From Pyxidicoccus parkwaysis (lineage in GTDB: Bacteria; Myxococcota; Myxococcia; Myxococcales; Myxococcaceae), in assembly GCF_017301735.1 (NCBI RefSeq), contig NZ_CP071090.1, forward strand, positions 12,631,001 to 12,695,000: 64,000 bases of DNA, read 5' to 3'. The position numbers were made by a program, and so were the translations under genes. Below, in pieces: positions 1 through 8,972 of the stretch (its first letter is position 1; each line of letters begins with the position of its first letter). The notes under the pieces were generated by a model. The model was not told the origin of the DNA and did not search any database. It was given only the letters and a program-made list of their open reading frames with translations.

Positions 1-1164
1 GTGGATGTCTGGAGTCACTACAACACCGGCTACGTGACGGTGGCGGCCGCGCCGGGCGAGGAGCCCCGGCTGGGCAGGCTCCTGGTGCGCTCCAGCGCGT
101 ACTGGGTCTTCAAGGGGCTGCACATCAGCTCGGAGTACATGCCTGTCCCTCAGAAGACCACGCTGGTGCAGCTCGAGTGGCACAACTATCGGGGGCCGGT
201 GCATCACATCACCCTGGAGGGGAACGTCATCCAGGCGGTGTCGGACATCAGCGGCTTCACCGAGGCGGACTGGGTGGGCAGGGTGGGCCACGGAATCGTG
301 GGTGATGGCTGGGGGCTGGTCATCCGCGGCAACCACCTGAAGAACGTCAACTACGGCATCCAGGTGGGCGCGTACGACTCGGTGGTGGAGTGCAACACGG
401 TGGAGAACTTCGCCGGGGACGGGCTGCGCGGCCTCGGGGATGACTCCGTGTTCCAATACAACACCGTCAAGAATTGCTACGAGGTGTATGCCGACCACCG
501 CGACGGGTTCCAGTCATGGACGTACGGGCCGGGCGGCGTGGGGACGGGCGAGGTGCGCAACGTCGTCCTCCGGGGCAACTACATCCTCAACTACGAGGAT
601 GCGAACCAGCCGTTCCGCTGTGCCCTGCAAGGCATTGGGAACTTCGACGGCACCTTCGTGGACTGGGTCGTCGAGAACAACGTCATCGTCACCGACCACT
701 ACCACGGCATCACGTTCATGGGCGCGCGTGGCGTGCGCGTGGTGAACAACACGGTGCTGGAGCCCAACGGCGCGGCGGGGCAGCCGGGCCCGCCGTGGAT
801 TCGCGTGTCGGAGCACAAGAATGGCACGCCGCCACAGGCGTGCGTGGTGCGCAACAACCTGGCGCCCAAGTATGCGAATGCCAGCGTGGGCGTGAGCGAG
901 GACCACAACCTCGTGGTGAGCGACCCGGCGGCGTTCTACGTGAATCCAACCACGTATGACTTGCGCCTCAAGTCAGGCTCGCCCGCGATTGACGTGGGGA
1001 GCGCGACTCTTGCGCCGCTCATCGACGTGGAGGGCGTGGCGCGGCCCCAGGGCGCTGGCGTGGACCTGGGCGCGTACGAGTGGCGGCCCTCCGCGCCACC
1101 GGTTGCCACGGCGGGCGCGGGCGTGCCCCAGTGCGCTGCCTTCCAGCCGGGTGCTGCCCGGTAG
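1..1164 (+). CDS. Right-handed beta-helix repeat protein, 5'-truncated by window edge
   Basis: The reading frame is open from the first base, so the true start and probably a signal peptide lie upstream. The 387 visible residues show repeated short strands with Asn ladders (VVENNVIVTDHYHGI, VRVVNNTVLEPN, VVRNNLA), the pattern of a pectate-lyase-like right-handed parallel beta-helix. The C-terminus (SPAIDVGSA...DVEGVARPQGAGVDLGAYE) is the tail commonly found on secreted choice-of-anchor Q/beta-helix proteins. It is probably an extracellular carbohydrate-binding or polysaccharide-processing protein. I see no catalytic signature that fixes a substrate. The downstream neighbour is convergent. Confidence 0.75.
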   Translation: MDVWSHYNTGYVTVAAAPGEEPRLGRLLVRSSAYWVFKGLHISSEYMPVPQKTTLVQLEWHNYRGPVHHITLEGNVIQAVSDISGFTEADWVGRVGHGIVGDGWGLVIRGNHLKNVNYGIQVGAYDSVVECNTVENFAGDGLRGLGDDSVFQYNTVKNCYEVYADHRDGFQSWTYGPGGVGTGEVRNVVLRGNYILNYEDANQPFRCALQGIGNFDGTFVDWVVENNVIVTDHYHGITFMGARGVRVVNNTVLEPNGAAGQPGPPWIRVSEHKNGTPPQACVVRNNLAPKYANASVGVSEDHNLVVSDPAAFYVNPTTYDLRLKSGSPAIDVGSATLAPLIDVEGVARPQGAGVDLGAYEWRPSAPPVATAGAGVPQCAAFQPGAAR

Positions 1165-1224
1165 GTTGCGCATGGCCCCTGCCTTCTGCCTGAAGTGGGA
1201 GAAGGCAGGGACCAAGGCCGAGGA

Positions 1225-3171
1225 CTACGGCGCGGGCGGCGGCGGCAGGATGGCGGTGATGCGGTCCAGCGCCGGGGCGGGTAGCGGAGTGCCCTGGCTG
1301 CTGTTGTTCTTGAGGTAGTTCTCCAGGGCGTCCGTGTCCACGGCGCCGCCGAGGCGGTTGCGGCCCTCGTTGAACGGCGCGAAGCCGTCGCCGCCGGTAG
1401 CGAGGAAGCTGTTCACCGTGACGCGGTAGTCGGCGGCCGGGTCGATGACCTGCCCGTCGAGGCGGATGGTGGCCGGGTCGATGCGGCTGCCGATGGGCTG
1501 GTTGGCGTCGAAGGTGTACGAGAAGCCCGCGGACGGCTGGAGGATGCGGGTGATGACGGCGCTGCCGGACTGCTGCCACTGGCGCTCCAGCACGGCCTCA
1601 ATCTGCGCGCCGGTGAGCGTCAGCGTCACCAGGCTGTTGCCGAAGGGCTGCGTGGTGAAGGCCTCGCCGTAGGTGACTTCGCCCTCGACGATGTCCGCGC
1701 GCACGCCGCCCGGGTTCATGAAGGCAATCTGCGCGCCGCCCATGTTGGCCGGCTTCGTGGCGGCGAGCTGCGCGTCCGCGATGACGAAGCCCATCGTGGA
1801 CTGGCCCGCCGGGTCCTTCTGGTTGCCCGGCGTCATGAGCGTCGCCGCCACGTAGCCGATGACGCGGTTGGCGAGCGGCGTGGCGCGGGCCTGGTACTTG
1901 GCCACCAGGTCCTTCACGCCGGTGTCCTCCGTCACGGTGCGGGTGACGATGACGTTGTTGGCCTTCGCCTCCACCACGTCGCCCGTGGTCCTGTCGAGCT
2001 TCAGGTCGATGTCGGTGACGAGCCGGCCCACGGAGGCGGCGCTGGTGACGAGCTTGCCGCCGATGCTGCAGTTGTAGGCGTTGTGCGTGTGGCCGCTGAC
2101 GATGACGTCCACCTCGTTGTCGATGCCCTTGGCGATGTCCACGATGGCGCCGGAGATGAGTCCATCCGCGGTGCCGGTGCCCTTGCACTCGTTGACCAGC
2201 GCGCCGGTGGCCGCGACGCCGCCCTCGTGGACGACGACGACGATGGCCCTCACGCCCTGCTGCTTCAATTCGGGGACGAGCTTGTTGACCGTCTCCACCT
2301 CGTCCTTGAAGGACAGGCCGGACACGTACGTGGGCGTGACGATTTCGGGCGTGCCCTCCAGCGTCATGCCGATGAAGGCAATCTTCACGCCCTCGAAGGT
2401 GCGGATGTCATAGCGGGGGAAGAGGGTGCGGTCCGCGGCGGTGGCCACGTTGGCGGCGAGGTACTTGAAGCGGGCGCCCTCGAAGCCGTCGCCGTCCTGG
2501 CAGCCGTCCACGGGGTGGCAGCCGCCCGTCTGCATGCGGAGCAGCTCCGGGCTGCCCTCGTCGAACTCGTGGTTGCCCACGGCGACCAGGTCGATGCCAA
2601 TCTTGTTCATGGCCTCGATGGTGGGCTCGTCGTGGAAGAGCGCGGAGAGGAGCGGCGTGGCGCCGATGAGGTCGCCCGCGGAGACGACGACGGTGTTGGG
2701 ATTGGTCTCACGCAGGTCCTGGATGTGCTTGGCGAAGTACGTTACGCCGCCCGCATTCACGCGGTCCGGGCCGCCGTCGGGGAGCACGCCCACCTGAATC
2801 TGACCTCCGCTGCCGGCGGGGGCCTCGAGCTGCCCGTGAAAGTCATTGAACGCGAGAATCTGCACGCTCACGGTGCCGGCGTCGGTGCCGGAGTCCGGGA
2901 TGCCCGAGTCAGGAACGCCGGAGTCGGAGCCCGCGTCGCGGGTGCCGGCATCGGTCTCGGTGGAGCGCGTCTCGCAGGTCTTGTTGATGCAGACCCACTG
3001 CTGGCCCGTGGAGGGATTGCCATTCTGGTCCTGGCAGTCGTCGGCGGTCTCACAGTCGGTGCTGCCGCAGCCGGCGTGGGTGAAGAGGAGCATGCCGGTG
3101 ACGAAGGCGCCGGCGAGCAGGAAGGTTCCAGGCCGAGCGCCGAGGCGTCGGGGGGACGAGGTGGGTTGCAT
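1225..3171 (-). CDS. Bifunctional metallophosphatase/5'-nucleotidase lipoprotein (UshA-like)
   Basis: A 648-residue secreted nucleotidase. The start at 3171 is chosen because AGGAG lies about 8 bases upstream and it gives a lipoprotein signal (FLLAGAFVTG...HAGC). A short Cys-rich and DSG/PDSG-rich linker follows. The calcineurin-like domain has the metal-binding motifs LAFNDFHGQLE, GNHEFDEG and VSGHTHNAYNC. The C-terminal 5'-nucleotidase domain includes FMNPGGVRADI and the ending TVNSFLATGGDGF. The family hydrolyses nucleotides or UDP-sugars outside the cytoplasm; the exact substrate cannot be read from sequence. It is divergent from the LEA-like gene at 3471. A longer in-frame start at 3258 exists but would bury the signal peptide. 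Confidence 0.88.
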   Translation of the reverse strand: MQPTSSPRRLGARPGTFLLAGAFVTGMLLFTHAGCGSTDCETADDCQDQNGNPSTGQQWVCINKTCETRSTETDAGTRDAGSDSGVPDSGIPDSGTDAGTVSVQILAFNDFHGQLEAPAGSGGQIQVGVLPDGGPDRVNAGGVTYFAKHIQDLRETNPNTVVVSAGDLIGATPLLSALFHDEPTIEAMNKIGIDLVAVGNHEFDEGSPELLRMQTGGCHPVDGCQDGDGFEGARFKYLAANVATAADRTLFPRYDIRTFEGVKIAFIGMTLEGTPEIVTPTYVSGLSFKDEVETVNKLVPELKQQGVRAIVVVVHEGGVAATGALVNECKGTGTADGLISGAIVDIAKGIDNEVDVIVSGHTHNAYNCSIGGKLVTSAASVGRLVTDIDLKLDRTTGDVVEAKANNVIVTRTVTEDTGVKDLVAKYQARATPLANRVIGYVAATLMTPGNQKDPAGQSTMGFVIADAQLAATKPANMGGAQIAFMNPGGVRADIVEGEVTYGEAFTTQPFGNSLVTLTLTGAQIEAVLERQWQQSGSAVITRILQPSAGFSYTFDANQPIGSRIDPATIRLDGQVIDPAADYRVTVNSFLATGGDGFAPFNEGRNRLGGAVDTDALENYLKNNSSQGTPLPAPALDRITAILPPPPAP

Positions 3172-3470
3172 CGAAGCGGCTCCTGGAGCGGGAAGGTGGG
3201 GGACCCCGCTCGGGTCGGCGGAACTTGTCGTACCCGTGTGGCATGTACGTGAAGACACTGCGGCAAGCGGGTGCCGTTACCGTGCTGCAGATGCTACGGC
3301 TGTGCTCCTGGAGGACGTGGCTCCGGGCCCGTGCCTCCACTCCAACCCCCTGAAATCACAGCCCTGGGTCATGAAGTCACCGCAGACCTCATTTCCCAAG
3401 AAACTTTCGGGATGTGGGTGCGATAACTCCCTTGTAGACGCAGTGCCCCCCGCTCTCCCCAGGGTCTGTC
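3172..3470. other. Divergent intergenic region, no gene seen
   Basis: These 299 bases separate the divergent nucleotidase and LEA-like genes and should hold both promoters. I see no convincing -35/-10 or sigma-54 pair. Short ORFs here are continuations of shadow frames. Confidence 0.4.
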
Positions 3471-4514
3471 ATGGGCTTCAAGATCCCCAGCTTCAATGAC
3501 GTGAAGAAGACGGTCACCAACACCGTGAACGACGCGAAGAACACCGTCGTCAACACGGCCAAGGACGTGAAGAACACCGTCGTCGACACGGCCAAGGACG
3601 TGAAGAAGAACGTCATCGACACCTCCAAGGACACCTTCGAGGTGGTGAAGCACAACCCCGTCACCGACACGCTCAAGAAGGCCGTCACGGACCCCAAGGA
3701 CCTCGTCCGCGACACGTTCCAGACCGGCCTGCGCGTCGCGTACCACGGCGCCAACTCGCTCCTCCCGAATGGCGCGGCGGACAAGCTCGTGAATGTCGCC
3801 GAGCACGGCGTGGACGCCCTCGCCAAGACGTCCGAGATTCTCACCGGCAACTCCTCCCTCACCGACAGCCTGAAGACGCTGGGCAAGGTGGACCTCGAGG
3901 GCATCACCCGCACCACCGACCCCAAGACGGGTCAGAAGCTGGAGGGTGACTGGCCCAAGCTCTGGGGCACCTGGCTCCTCGAGGAGAAGCCCAAGGACCT
4001 CGGCACCTGGGACAAGACCGCCGACGGCACCGACCGCGTCACCGTCCGCGACAACGCGTACACCCGAGACCTCGCCGGCCGCCCGCACCAGCAGCAGGTG
4101 ACGGAAGAGTTCTTCAAGATGTACCCGAACCCCAAGCCCGGCGACGTCTTCCCTCCCGAGAACGCCACGCCCGAGCAGAAGGACAAGGCCCTCTACCGCT
4201 TCACGGGCCCGGGCACCGACGAGGCCAACAAGAAGGACCCGTACACCTCGCTGGAGTGGTTCATCGGCTCGTACAACACGAAGGTGAAGTGCACCGGCAT
4301 CGACGAGAAGACCGGCAAGCCGAACCTCGAGTACGAGGTCGTCAACAACTCCCACTTCGAGTCCGGCACGCGCGTGCCCGCCACCTTCCAGGAGAAGGGC
4401 CTGCCTCCCGCGCTCGTCCAGGACCGCAAGCGTGAGCAGGGACTGGGCGTCGGCGGTGACTGGATTCAGCGCTACACGTGGACCAGCAACGGCGTGGACA
4501 ATCCCAACAAGTAG
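3471..4514 (+). CDS. LEA-like amphipathic repeat protein, function unknown
   Basis: A 347-residue protein with no signal peptide. Residues about 10-60 consist of 11-residue amphipathic repeats (NTAKDVKNTVV, DTAKDVKKNVI), the pattern of group 3 LEA proteins and apolipoprotein-like helices; they are encoded by nearly identical 33-bp DNA repeats. The rest (about 60-347) is a hydrophilic globular region rich in Lys, Asp and Thr with several Trp (WPKLWGTWLLEEKP, SLEWFIGSYNTK) that I do not recognise. There is no clear Shine-Dalgarno. A rho-independent terminator follows at 4537-4573. It could be a stress/desiccation protein or a cargo-like protein; this is inference from the repeats only. Confidence 0.65.
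   Translation: MGFKIPSFNDVKKTVTNTVNDAKNTVVNTAKDVKNTVVDTAKDVKKNVIDTSKDTFEVVKHNPVTDTLKKAVTDPKDLVRDTFQTGLRVAYHGANSLLPNGAADKLVNVAEHGVDALAKTSEILTGNSSLTDSLKTLGKVDLEGITRTTDPKTGQKLEGDWPKLWGTWLLEEKPKDLGTWDKTADGTDRVTVRDNAYTRDLAGRPHQQQVTEEFFKMYPNPKPGDVFPPENATPEQKDKALYRFTGPGTDEANKKDPYTSLEWFIGSYNTKVKCTGIDEKTGKPNLEYEVVNNSHFESGTRVPATFQEKGLPPALVQDRKREQGLGVGGDWIQRYTWTSNGVDNPNK
3507..3638 (+). repeat. Four 33-bp in-frame tandem repeats (11-aa LEA-like unit)
   Basis: Units start near 3507, 3540, 3573 and 3606. Units two and three differ by a single base over 33 bases. Each encodes one 11-residue amphipathic helix turn set. The near-identity at DNA level suggests recent unit duplication. Confidence 0.75.
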
Positions 4515-4536
4515 TCACGTCTGGAATTGAATGACG

Positions 4537-4573
4537 AAGGCCCGGAGTCGCTCATGGCGGCCCCGGGTCTTTT
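4537..4573 (+). terminator. Rho-independent terminator after the LEA-like gene
   Basis: A 9-bp stem (AAGGCCCGG at 4537-4545 with CCGGGTCTT at 4563-4571, one G-U pair) runs into a T-rich stretch TTTTGCTTT. It sits 22 bases after the LEA-like stop, between two convergent genes. Confidence 0.6.
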
Positions 4574-4577
4574 GCTT

Positions 4578-5030
4578 TCAGCGCTTCGTGCGCGTGTCCT
4601 CGCAGAACAGCAGCTCCGCGGGCCCGCCGACGCGGCCCACCAGCACCGCCACCTGTCCGTGGGCGCGACCCAGGCGCTCGGCCTCCTCGCGCGGCAGGCC
4701 CGGGACGAAGAGGCTGTCCTCGGACCAGCTCGCGTCCTCCGCCACGCCGACGGCCTCCAGCGCCTCCCAGCCTCCCTCCGCCAATTCCAACCTCAGCCGT
4801 TGCTGCGCACGGTCGTTCTCCGCTGGAGAGCACGGGCGCGAGCCCGGGTTCCACGCCGTCAGGAAGGCCCACTCACCGTGGCCCAGGGCCGTGAGTGCTT
4901 CGTCTAGCTCGGGGTGCGGCGCGTCCACCCGCAGCACCCACTCGTGGCCTCCGGTGAAGGCCTGGGGACGGATGACATAGCGCGTTGCGCGATAGGCTTT
5001 CGCCAATGCCTCCCACTCAGAGTCGGTCAT
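4578..5030 (-). CDS. DUF3293 domain-containing protein
   Basis: 150 residues from the ATG at 5030, which is preceded by a GAGGGGG stretch. The core 'WAFLTAWNPGSRPCSPAENDRAQQRLRLEL' matches the DUF3293 signature (alanine/tryptophan-rich strand, 'TAWNP', then 'EN..R...L'). It begins MTDSEWEALAKAYRATRYVI, typical of the family. Soluble, cytoplasmic, function unknown. A much longer frame continues upstream but overlaps the outer-membrane lipoprotein gene and is a shadow. Confidence 0.75.
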   Translation of the reverse strand: MTDSEWEALAKAYRATRYVIRPQAFTGGHEWVLRVDAPHPELDEALTALGHGEWAFLTAWNPGSRPCSPAENDRAQQRLRLELAEGGWEALEAVGVAEDASWSEDSLFVPGLPREEAERLGRAHGQVAVLVGRVGGPAELLFCEDTRTKR

Positions 5031-5168
5031 GCGTGTCTGGAACCCCCTCGATTGGGAGATGGCGAAATAATTTTCCGTAAATCCCGGTGAATGTTCGGTT
5101 CCGTGCGACGTCTGGGGCCCTTGCCACGTTCCATTGCGGAGCGGATTGGCGTCCGAGGGGAATCCAAA

Positions 5169-5945
5169 ATGATGGGTCGAGTCGTCGCGGGAACCGCGTT
5201 GTTCCTGGCGTTTGGAACCGGTTGTGTCTCTGTGAGCCAGGTACAGACGGCGGACACGCTGGGCTCTGGCAAGTTCCAGTTCGGCATCGAGCCCGGCGTG
5301 GGCGGCGCGGCCCTCATCAGCAGCGAGGCTGGAACCGAAGCCATCTACTACCCGCACGTCGACCTTTCGGCGCGCTACGGCGTGTCCGACAGTGTGGACC
5401 TGGGCGTGCGCTTCGGCTCGTCCCTGGTGGAACTGCAGAGCAAGTTCCTGCTGACCGACCCGCGCGACCCGAACAAGGCCATCTCCCTGGCGCCCTCCGT
5501 GTCGGGTGTGTTCCTGGGCTCGTCGACGGATGACAGCAGCATCAGCTACGTCAACGTGGCCCTGCCCCTGCTGGTGGGCTTCAAGACGAGCGGCGGCTCG
5601 GAGTTGGTGCTCGGGCCCCGCGTCACCGGCACCCGCCTTTCCGGCAACGCGCTGGAGGAGGGCGCCGCCGTCAACATCCTCAGCGTCGGCGCCTCGGTGG
5701 GCTATGCGCTGCGCGTCACCGAGGGCTTCCGGCTGATGCCCGAGGTGGGCGTGTCCGTGCCGGTGCTCGGTGAGGTGAACACGACGCAGACCGACTCCGA
5801 GATGGCCTCCGGCTTCGGCGGCGGCTTCGTGCAGTTCAAGCTGGGCTTCCTCTTTGGCGGCGGCCGTCCCATCAACCGCAGCGCCAACATCGACGCCGAT
5901 GACATCGACCACGGTACCGATGACACCGGCGATGATGTGAACTGA
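5169..5945 (+). CDS. Outer-membrane beta-barrel-like lipoprotein
   Basis: 258 residues. The start at 5169 is chosen because GAGGGGAA lies about 7 bases upstream and it opens a lipoprotein signal (MMGRVVAGTALFLAFGTGC). The mature part alternates Gly/aromatic strands (GKFQFGIEPGVGGAALI, DLSARYGVSDSVDLGVRFGSSL, GYALRVTEGFRLMPEVGVSVPV) and ends in an Asp-rich tail (DADDIDHGTDDTGDD). This resembles small outer-membrane barrel proteins with no assigned ligand. Its 3' end faces the M48 protease gene across a hairpin. Confidence 0.65.
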   Translation: MMGRVVAGTALFLAFGTGCVSVSQVQTADTLGSGKFQFGIEPGVGGAALISSEAGTEAIYYPHVDLSARYGVSDSVDLGVRFGSSLVELQSKFLLTDPRDPNKAISLAPSVSGVFLGSSTDDSSISYVNVALPLLVGFKTSGGSELVLGPRVTGTRLSGNALEEGAAVNILSVGASVGYALRVTEGFRLMPEVGVSVPVLGEVNTTQTDSEMASGFGGGFVQFKLGFLFGGGRPINRSANIDADDIDHGTDDTGDDVN

Positions 5946-5986
5946 GCCAGCCGAAGCAATTCCTGTCAGGAGCGCTCCTCGCCGGG

Positions 5987-6007
5987 GCCGAAGCATCGTG
6001 CTTCGGC
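5987..6007. terminator. Perfect hairpin between convergent genes
   Basis: GCCGAAGCA (5987-5995) pairs perfectly with TGCTTCGGC (5999-6007) around a TCG loop. There is no T-run on either side, so it is either a T-less bidirectional terminator or an mRNA 3'-end stabilising stem. Confidence 0.4.
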
Positions 6008-6147
6008 GTGGCTTGCCCTGAAAGGATTCAATTCCCCTCGGGATGGCCCCTGAACATTGATGCGGGCGGCTGGAGACACCGCCCTGCGGGTTCCGCGAAC
6101 GCGGACTCGTCGAGGCGGTTTGGTTCGGAGGGCTTGGGCGGCATCTC

Positions 6148-7578
6148 TCACGGCGAGGGCTTCACGCCTCCCGTGACTCGCTTCACCGTGTGGCCCGCGG
6201 GAAGGGTGTCCCCGGGCTCCACGCCGTTGATGAGGGCCACCTCCTCCACCGGAATGGTGGAGGGGTACTTCGCTTGGAACTCCTTCACCGTCATGGGCGC
6301 GGTCAGCTTCACCAATTCGATGCGCGCGGGCTGGACGTTCAGCGCGGCCGCATCCGTCAGCTCTCCGAAGCTGCTGAAGGTGGCTCGGAAGGCGTCATCG
6401 TACGTCGGGAGCGCGGGCGCCGCCGTGTAGCCGAGGAGCTGCAGCGTCGCGCCTCCGTGCGTGAGGAAGGTGGTGACGCCTCGGATGGTGCCCTGCTCCG
6501 TCTGCGCCTCGAAGTACACCGAGCCCGGCGGGTAGCCCGTGGCCGGCGTGCCCAGCACCTGGATGCCCTGCTGCGTGGAGAAGGCCCGGAGCGCCTCCTC
6601 GGGTGACGTCTTGCCGGCCAGCGTCAGGCCGACGATGGCGTCCTCCTTCGGGCTGACGGCGAGCACCGCCTGCGTCTGGTTCGCCGTCTTCCAGCCCTGA
6701 GGGAAGGTGAGCTGGAAGCGCAGGCTCGGGTGGAGGAAGCGGCTGCCCTCGAAGAAGCCCTGGCGCGGGTCGTTCCCGTAGGGCATGCCCTGGAGGATGG
6801 CGAGGTACTCCTCGCGGCCCTGCTTCAAGCGGCTGAAGTCCACGTGGGCCTCCTCGGCGCGCCGCCGTGCCGTCTGCACGCGCTCGCCCGGGTCGGGGTG
6901 CGTGGACAGCCAGTTGGGCAGGCTGCTGCCCGCGGTCTGACTCACGCGCTGCAGCGTGACGAAGACGTCCGCCGCCTCGCGCACGTCGTAGCCGGCTTGC
7001 AGCATGTAGCGGAAGCCCAGCTCGTCGGCCTGACGCTCGTCGTCGCGGCCGTACTTGAGGAAGAGGAGCTGGAGGCCCGCGGCGGCGAGCCCTCCAAACT
7101 TCGCGACGTCCTCGCTGAGCACGCTGCCCACCAGCAGGCCCGCCTGCGCGAGCTGCGCCTTGGAGAGCTGTTGCACCGAGTGCCGCGCGGTGATGTGGCC
7201 GATTTCATGCCCCAGCACCGAGGCCAGCTCCGCCTCCGAGTTGAGGTGGGTGAGCAGCCCGCGCGTGACGAAGACGGGGCCGCCCGGCAGCGCGAAGGCA
7301 TTCACCACCGGGTCGTCCACCGCCTGCACCGACCACGGCAGCTCGGGCCGCTCCGAGTGCTTCGCCATGGGCAGGCCCACCGAGGCCACGTACTCCTGCA
7401 CCTTCGCATCGTCGATGAGGCCGATGCTCTGCTTCACGTCCTGCGCGCCCTGCTTGCCGAGGGAGATTTCCTGGTCCTGGGATACGAGGGACAGCATGCG
7501 CTTGCCCGTGGCGGGGTTGCGCACACAGGCGCTCAGCGCGAGCAGCAGCAGGGGCAACACCCTGAGTCGAAGGGCCAT
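6148..7578 (-). CDS. M48 family metalloprotease lipoprotein (BepA/LoiP type)
   Basis: 476 residues with an ideal AGGAGG 6 bases before the ATG. The signal peptide ends in a lipobox (LLLLALSAC, Cys18). The zinc site HEIGH is at residues 124-128 (VLGHEIGHITARHS), with the downstream ligand in RDDERQADELGFRYM. The region after about residue 280 holds a strand-rich domain (SLRFQLTFPQGWKTAN...) and a LysM-like end (IPVEEVALINGVEPGDTLPAGHTVK). Family members degrade or assist assembly of outer-membrane proteins in the periplasm. It is divergent from the small membrane-anchored gene at 7763. Confidence 0.9.
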   Translation of the reverse strand: MALRLRVLPLLLLALSACVRNPATGKRMLSLVSQDQEISLGKQGAQDVKQSIGLIDDAKVQEYVASVGLPMAKHSERPELPWSVQAVDDPVVNAFALPGGPVFVTRGLLTHLNSEAELASVLGHEIGHITARHSVQQLSKAQLAQAGLLVGSVLSEDVAKFGGLAAAGLQLLFLKYGRDDERQADELGFRYMLQAGYDVREAADVFVTLQRVSQTAGSSLPNWLSTHPDPGERVQTARRRAEEAHVDFSRLKQGREEYLAILQGMPYGNDPRQGFFEGSRFLHPSLRFQLTFPQGWKTANQTQAVLAVSPKEDAIVGLTLAGKTSPEEALRAFSTQQGIQVLGTPATGYPPGSVYFEAQTEQGTIRGVTTFLTHGGATLQLLGYTAAPALPTYDDAFRATFSSFGELTDAAALNVQPARIELVKLTAPMTVKEFQAKYPSTIPVEEVALINGVEPGDTLPAGHTVKRVTGGVKPSP

Positions 7579-7762
7579 GAGACCTCCTGAGAGGGGAAGG
7601 CTCCGGGAGGGCCGGGCCTGGAGCCGGTGTCGGATTTAGGGCAGCGAGCCCGGGAGGACCACGGGTGGTGCGGATGGGATGTCACTGCCGGACAGATGGG
7701 CGCGCGGGGCGGCCGTTCTTCCGTTAGCTTCTCGGGGTTGTACGGCAGGAGGAGGCTCTCGG

Positions 7763-8386
7763 ATGGACTCGCTCGACGCACGGATGGAACGGCTGGAGCG
7801 CCGCTGCCGGCGGTGGCAGGGGATGACTTTCGTAGCGCTCGCGCTGGCCGGACTCGGGCTGGGCGCGGCGGCGCTGCGGGACTCGGCGGTGCCGACCGGG
7901 GAGCTGGTGGCCTCGCGGCTGGTGCTCACGGATGCGAAGGGACGCCAGCGCGCCACGCTGGGCTCAGACGACGCCGGCAACGCGGCGCTGGTGCTGCGCG
8001 ACGGAGAGGGCCGGCCGCGCGCGCTGCTGGGCGTGGGCGAGGACGGTTCGCCGAAGCTGCGCTTCTCCACGGCGGCGGGTGAGTCGCTGGCGGAGCTCAC
8101 CGTGTACTCGGACGAGGCGCCGCGCCTGACGCTGTCCAAGCCCGGCGGCGCGGACCTATTCTCGGTGGGGCTCCAGGTGGACGGCTCGTCGCGGCTGGAG
8201 CTGGCGGACGCGGACGGACGGCCGCGCGCGATTCTGGGCGCGGACGAGCACGGGGCGCCCAACCTGCTGCTGGTGGACCGGCGCGGTCAGGCGCGCGTGG
8301 CGCTGCGGGTGAATGCGTCCGACGCGGCGAGCCTCGTGGTGGAAGGGCGCGACGGCGAGGTGTTCCGCGCGCCCGGCGTGCAGTGA
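7763..8386 (+). CDS. Membrane-anchored beta-repeat protein, unknown function
   Basis: 207 residues. The start at 7763 follows GGAGGAGG by about 9 bases; upstream in-frame starts lack this. A short basic, coiled N-terminus (MDSLDARMERLERRCRRWQ) precedes one membrane segment (MTFVALALAGLGLGAAAL). The rest is a run of about six strand pairs of the form 'LVL.D..GR.RA.LG.DE.G...L.L.D', a beta-roll or beta-solenoid pattern seen in bacterial envelope proteins. No catalytic residues are apparent. It converges on the SnoaL-like lipoprotein gene. Confidence 0.6.
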   Translation: MDSLDARMERLERRCRRWQGMTFVALALAGLGLGAAALRDSAVPTGELVASRLVLTDAKGRQRATLGSDDAGNAALVLRDGEGRPRALLGVGEDGSPKLRFSTAAGESLAELTVYSDEAPRLTLSKPGGADLFSVGLQVDGSSRLELADADGRPRAILGADEHGAPNLLLVDRRGQARVALRVNASDAASLVVEGRDGEVFRAPGVQ

Positions 8387-8393
8387 CGGCGCG

Positions 8394-8906
8394 TCACGGC
8401 TTCGGCGGCACCACCTTGTAGCCGCGCTGGAGGAGCGGGGAGAGCCTGTCCGAGATGTCCCAGGCCTCCACCACCTTGCCATCGCGCATGCGGTAGAGCG
8501 ACTGGCCGTCGAGCAGCAGCGGCTTCGGGTTGCCGGCCGCGTCCAGGTTCTTCGGGTCGGTGCCGGTGGCCTTCCAGTGCACCACCACCATGTCTCCGTC
8601 GGCGACGAGGTGGAGGATGTCGAACTTGAGGTCGGGGAACGCCTGGAAGCTGGCCTCCGCCTGCTGGCGCACGAGGGCCGGGCCCGTGGCCTCGGCCGAC
8701 GCGCCGGGCGAGTGGTCCACGAAGTCCTGGGCGATGAACTCGGGGATGCGGTCCAGCTTGCGGAGGTTGTAGAGCTCCTCGGTGAGCAGCCGCGCGCGCT
8801 CCTTGTTCTGCGCTTCCAACGCCGCGGTGCGCTCCGCGGGAGACAGGGTGGCGCAGCCGGACAGCCACCCCAGCGCGCAGAGCAACAACGTCACGTGTCG
8901 TGTCAT
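8394..8906 (-). CDS. SnoaL-like ester cyclase family lipoprotein
   Basis: 170 residues from the ATG at 8906, which gives a clean lipoprotein signal (MTRHVTLLLCALGWLSGC). A GTG at 8927 is an alternative; GGAGG lies directly against that GTG and too far from the ATG, so the start is uncertain. The mature domain matches the SnoaL/NTF2-like cyclase fold: 'ELYNLRKLDRIPEFIAQDFVDHSPG', 'FQAFPDLKFDILHLVADGDMVVVHWKATGT', 'LYRMRDGKVVEAWDI'. Enzymatic activity in this periplasmic version is unproven. Confidence 0.75.
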   Translation of the reverse strand: MTRHVTLLLCALGWLSGCATLSPAERTAALEAQNKERARLLTEELYNLRKLDRIPEFIAQDFVDHSPGASAEATGPALVRQQAEASFQAFPDLKFDILHLVADGDMVVVHWKATGTDPKNLDAAGNPKPLLLDGQSLYRMRDGKVVEAWDISDRLSPLLQRGYKVVPPKP

Positions 8907-8972
8907 GGCGCGGAGGAGTCTGCTCACGCCTCCGCAAGTCCGTCAGCGCCCCAGGGCCGGCAACCGTTCACC

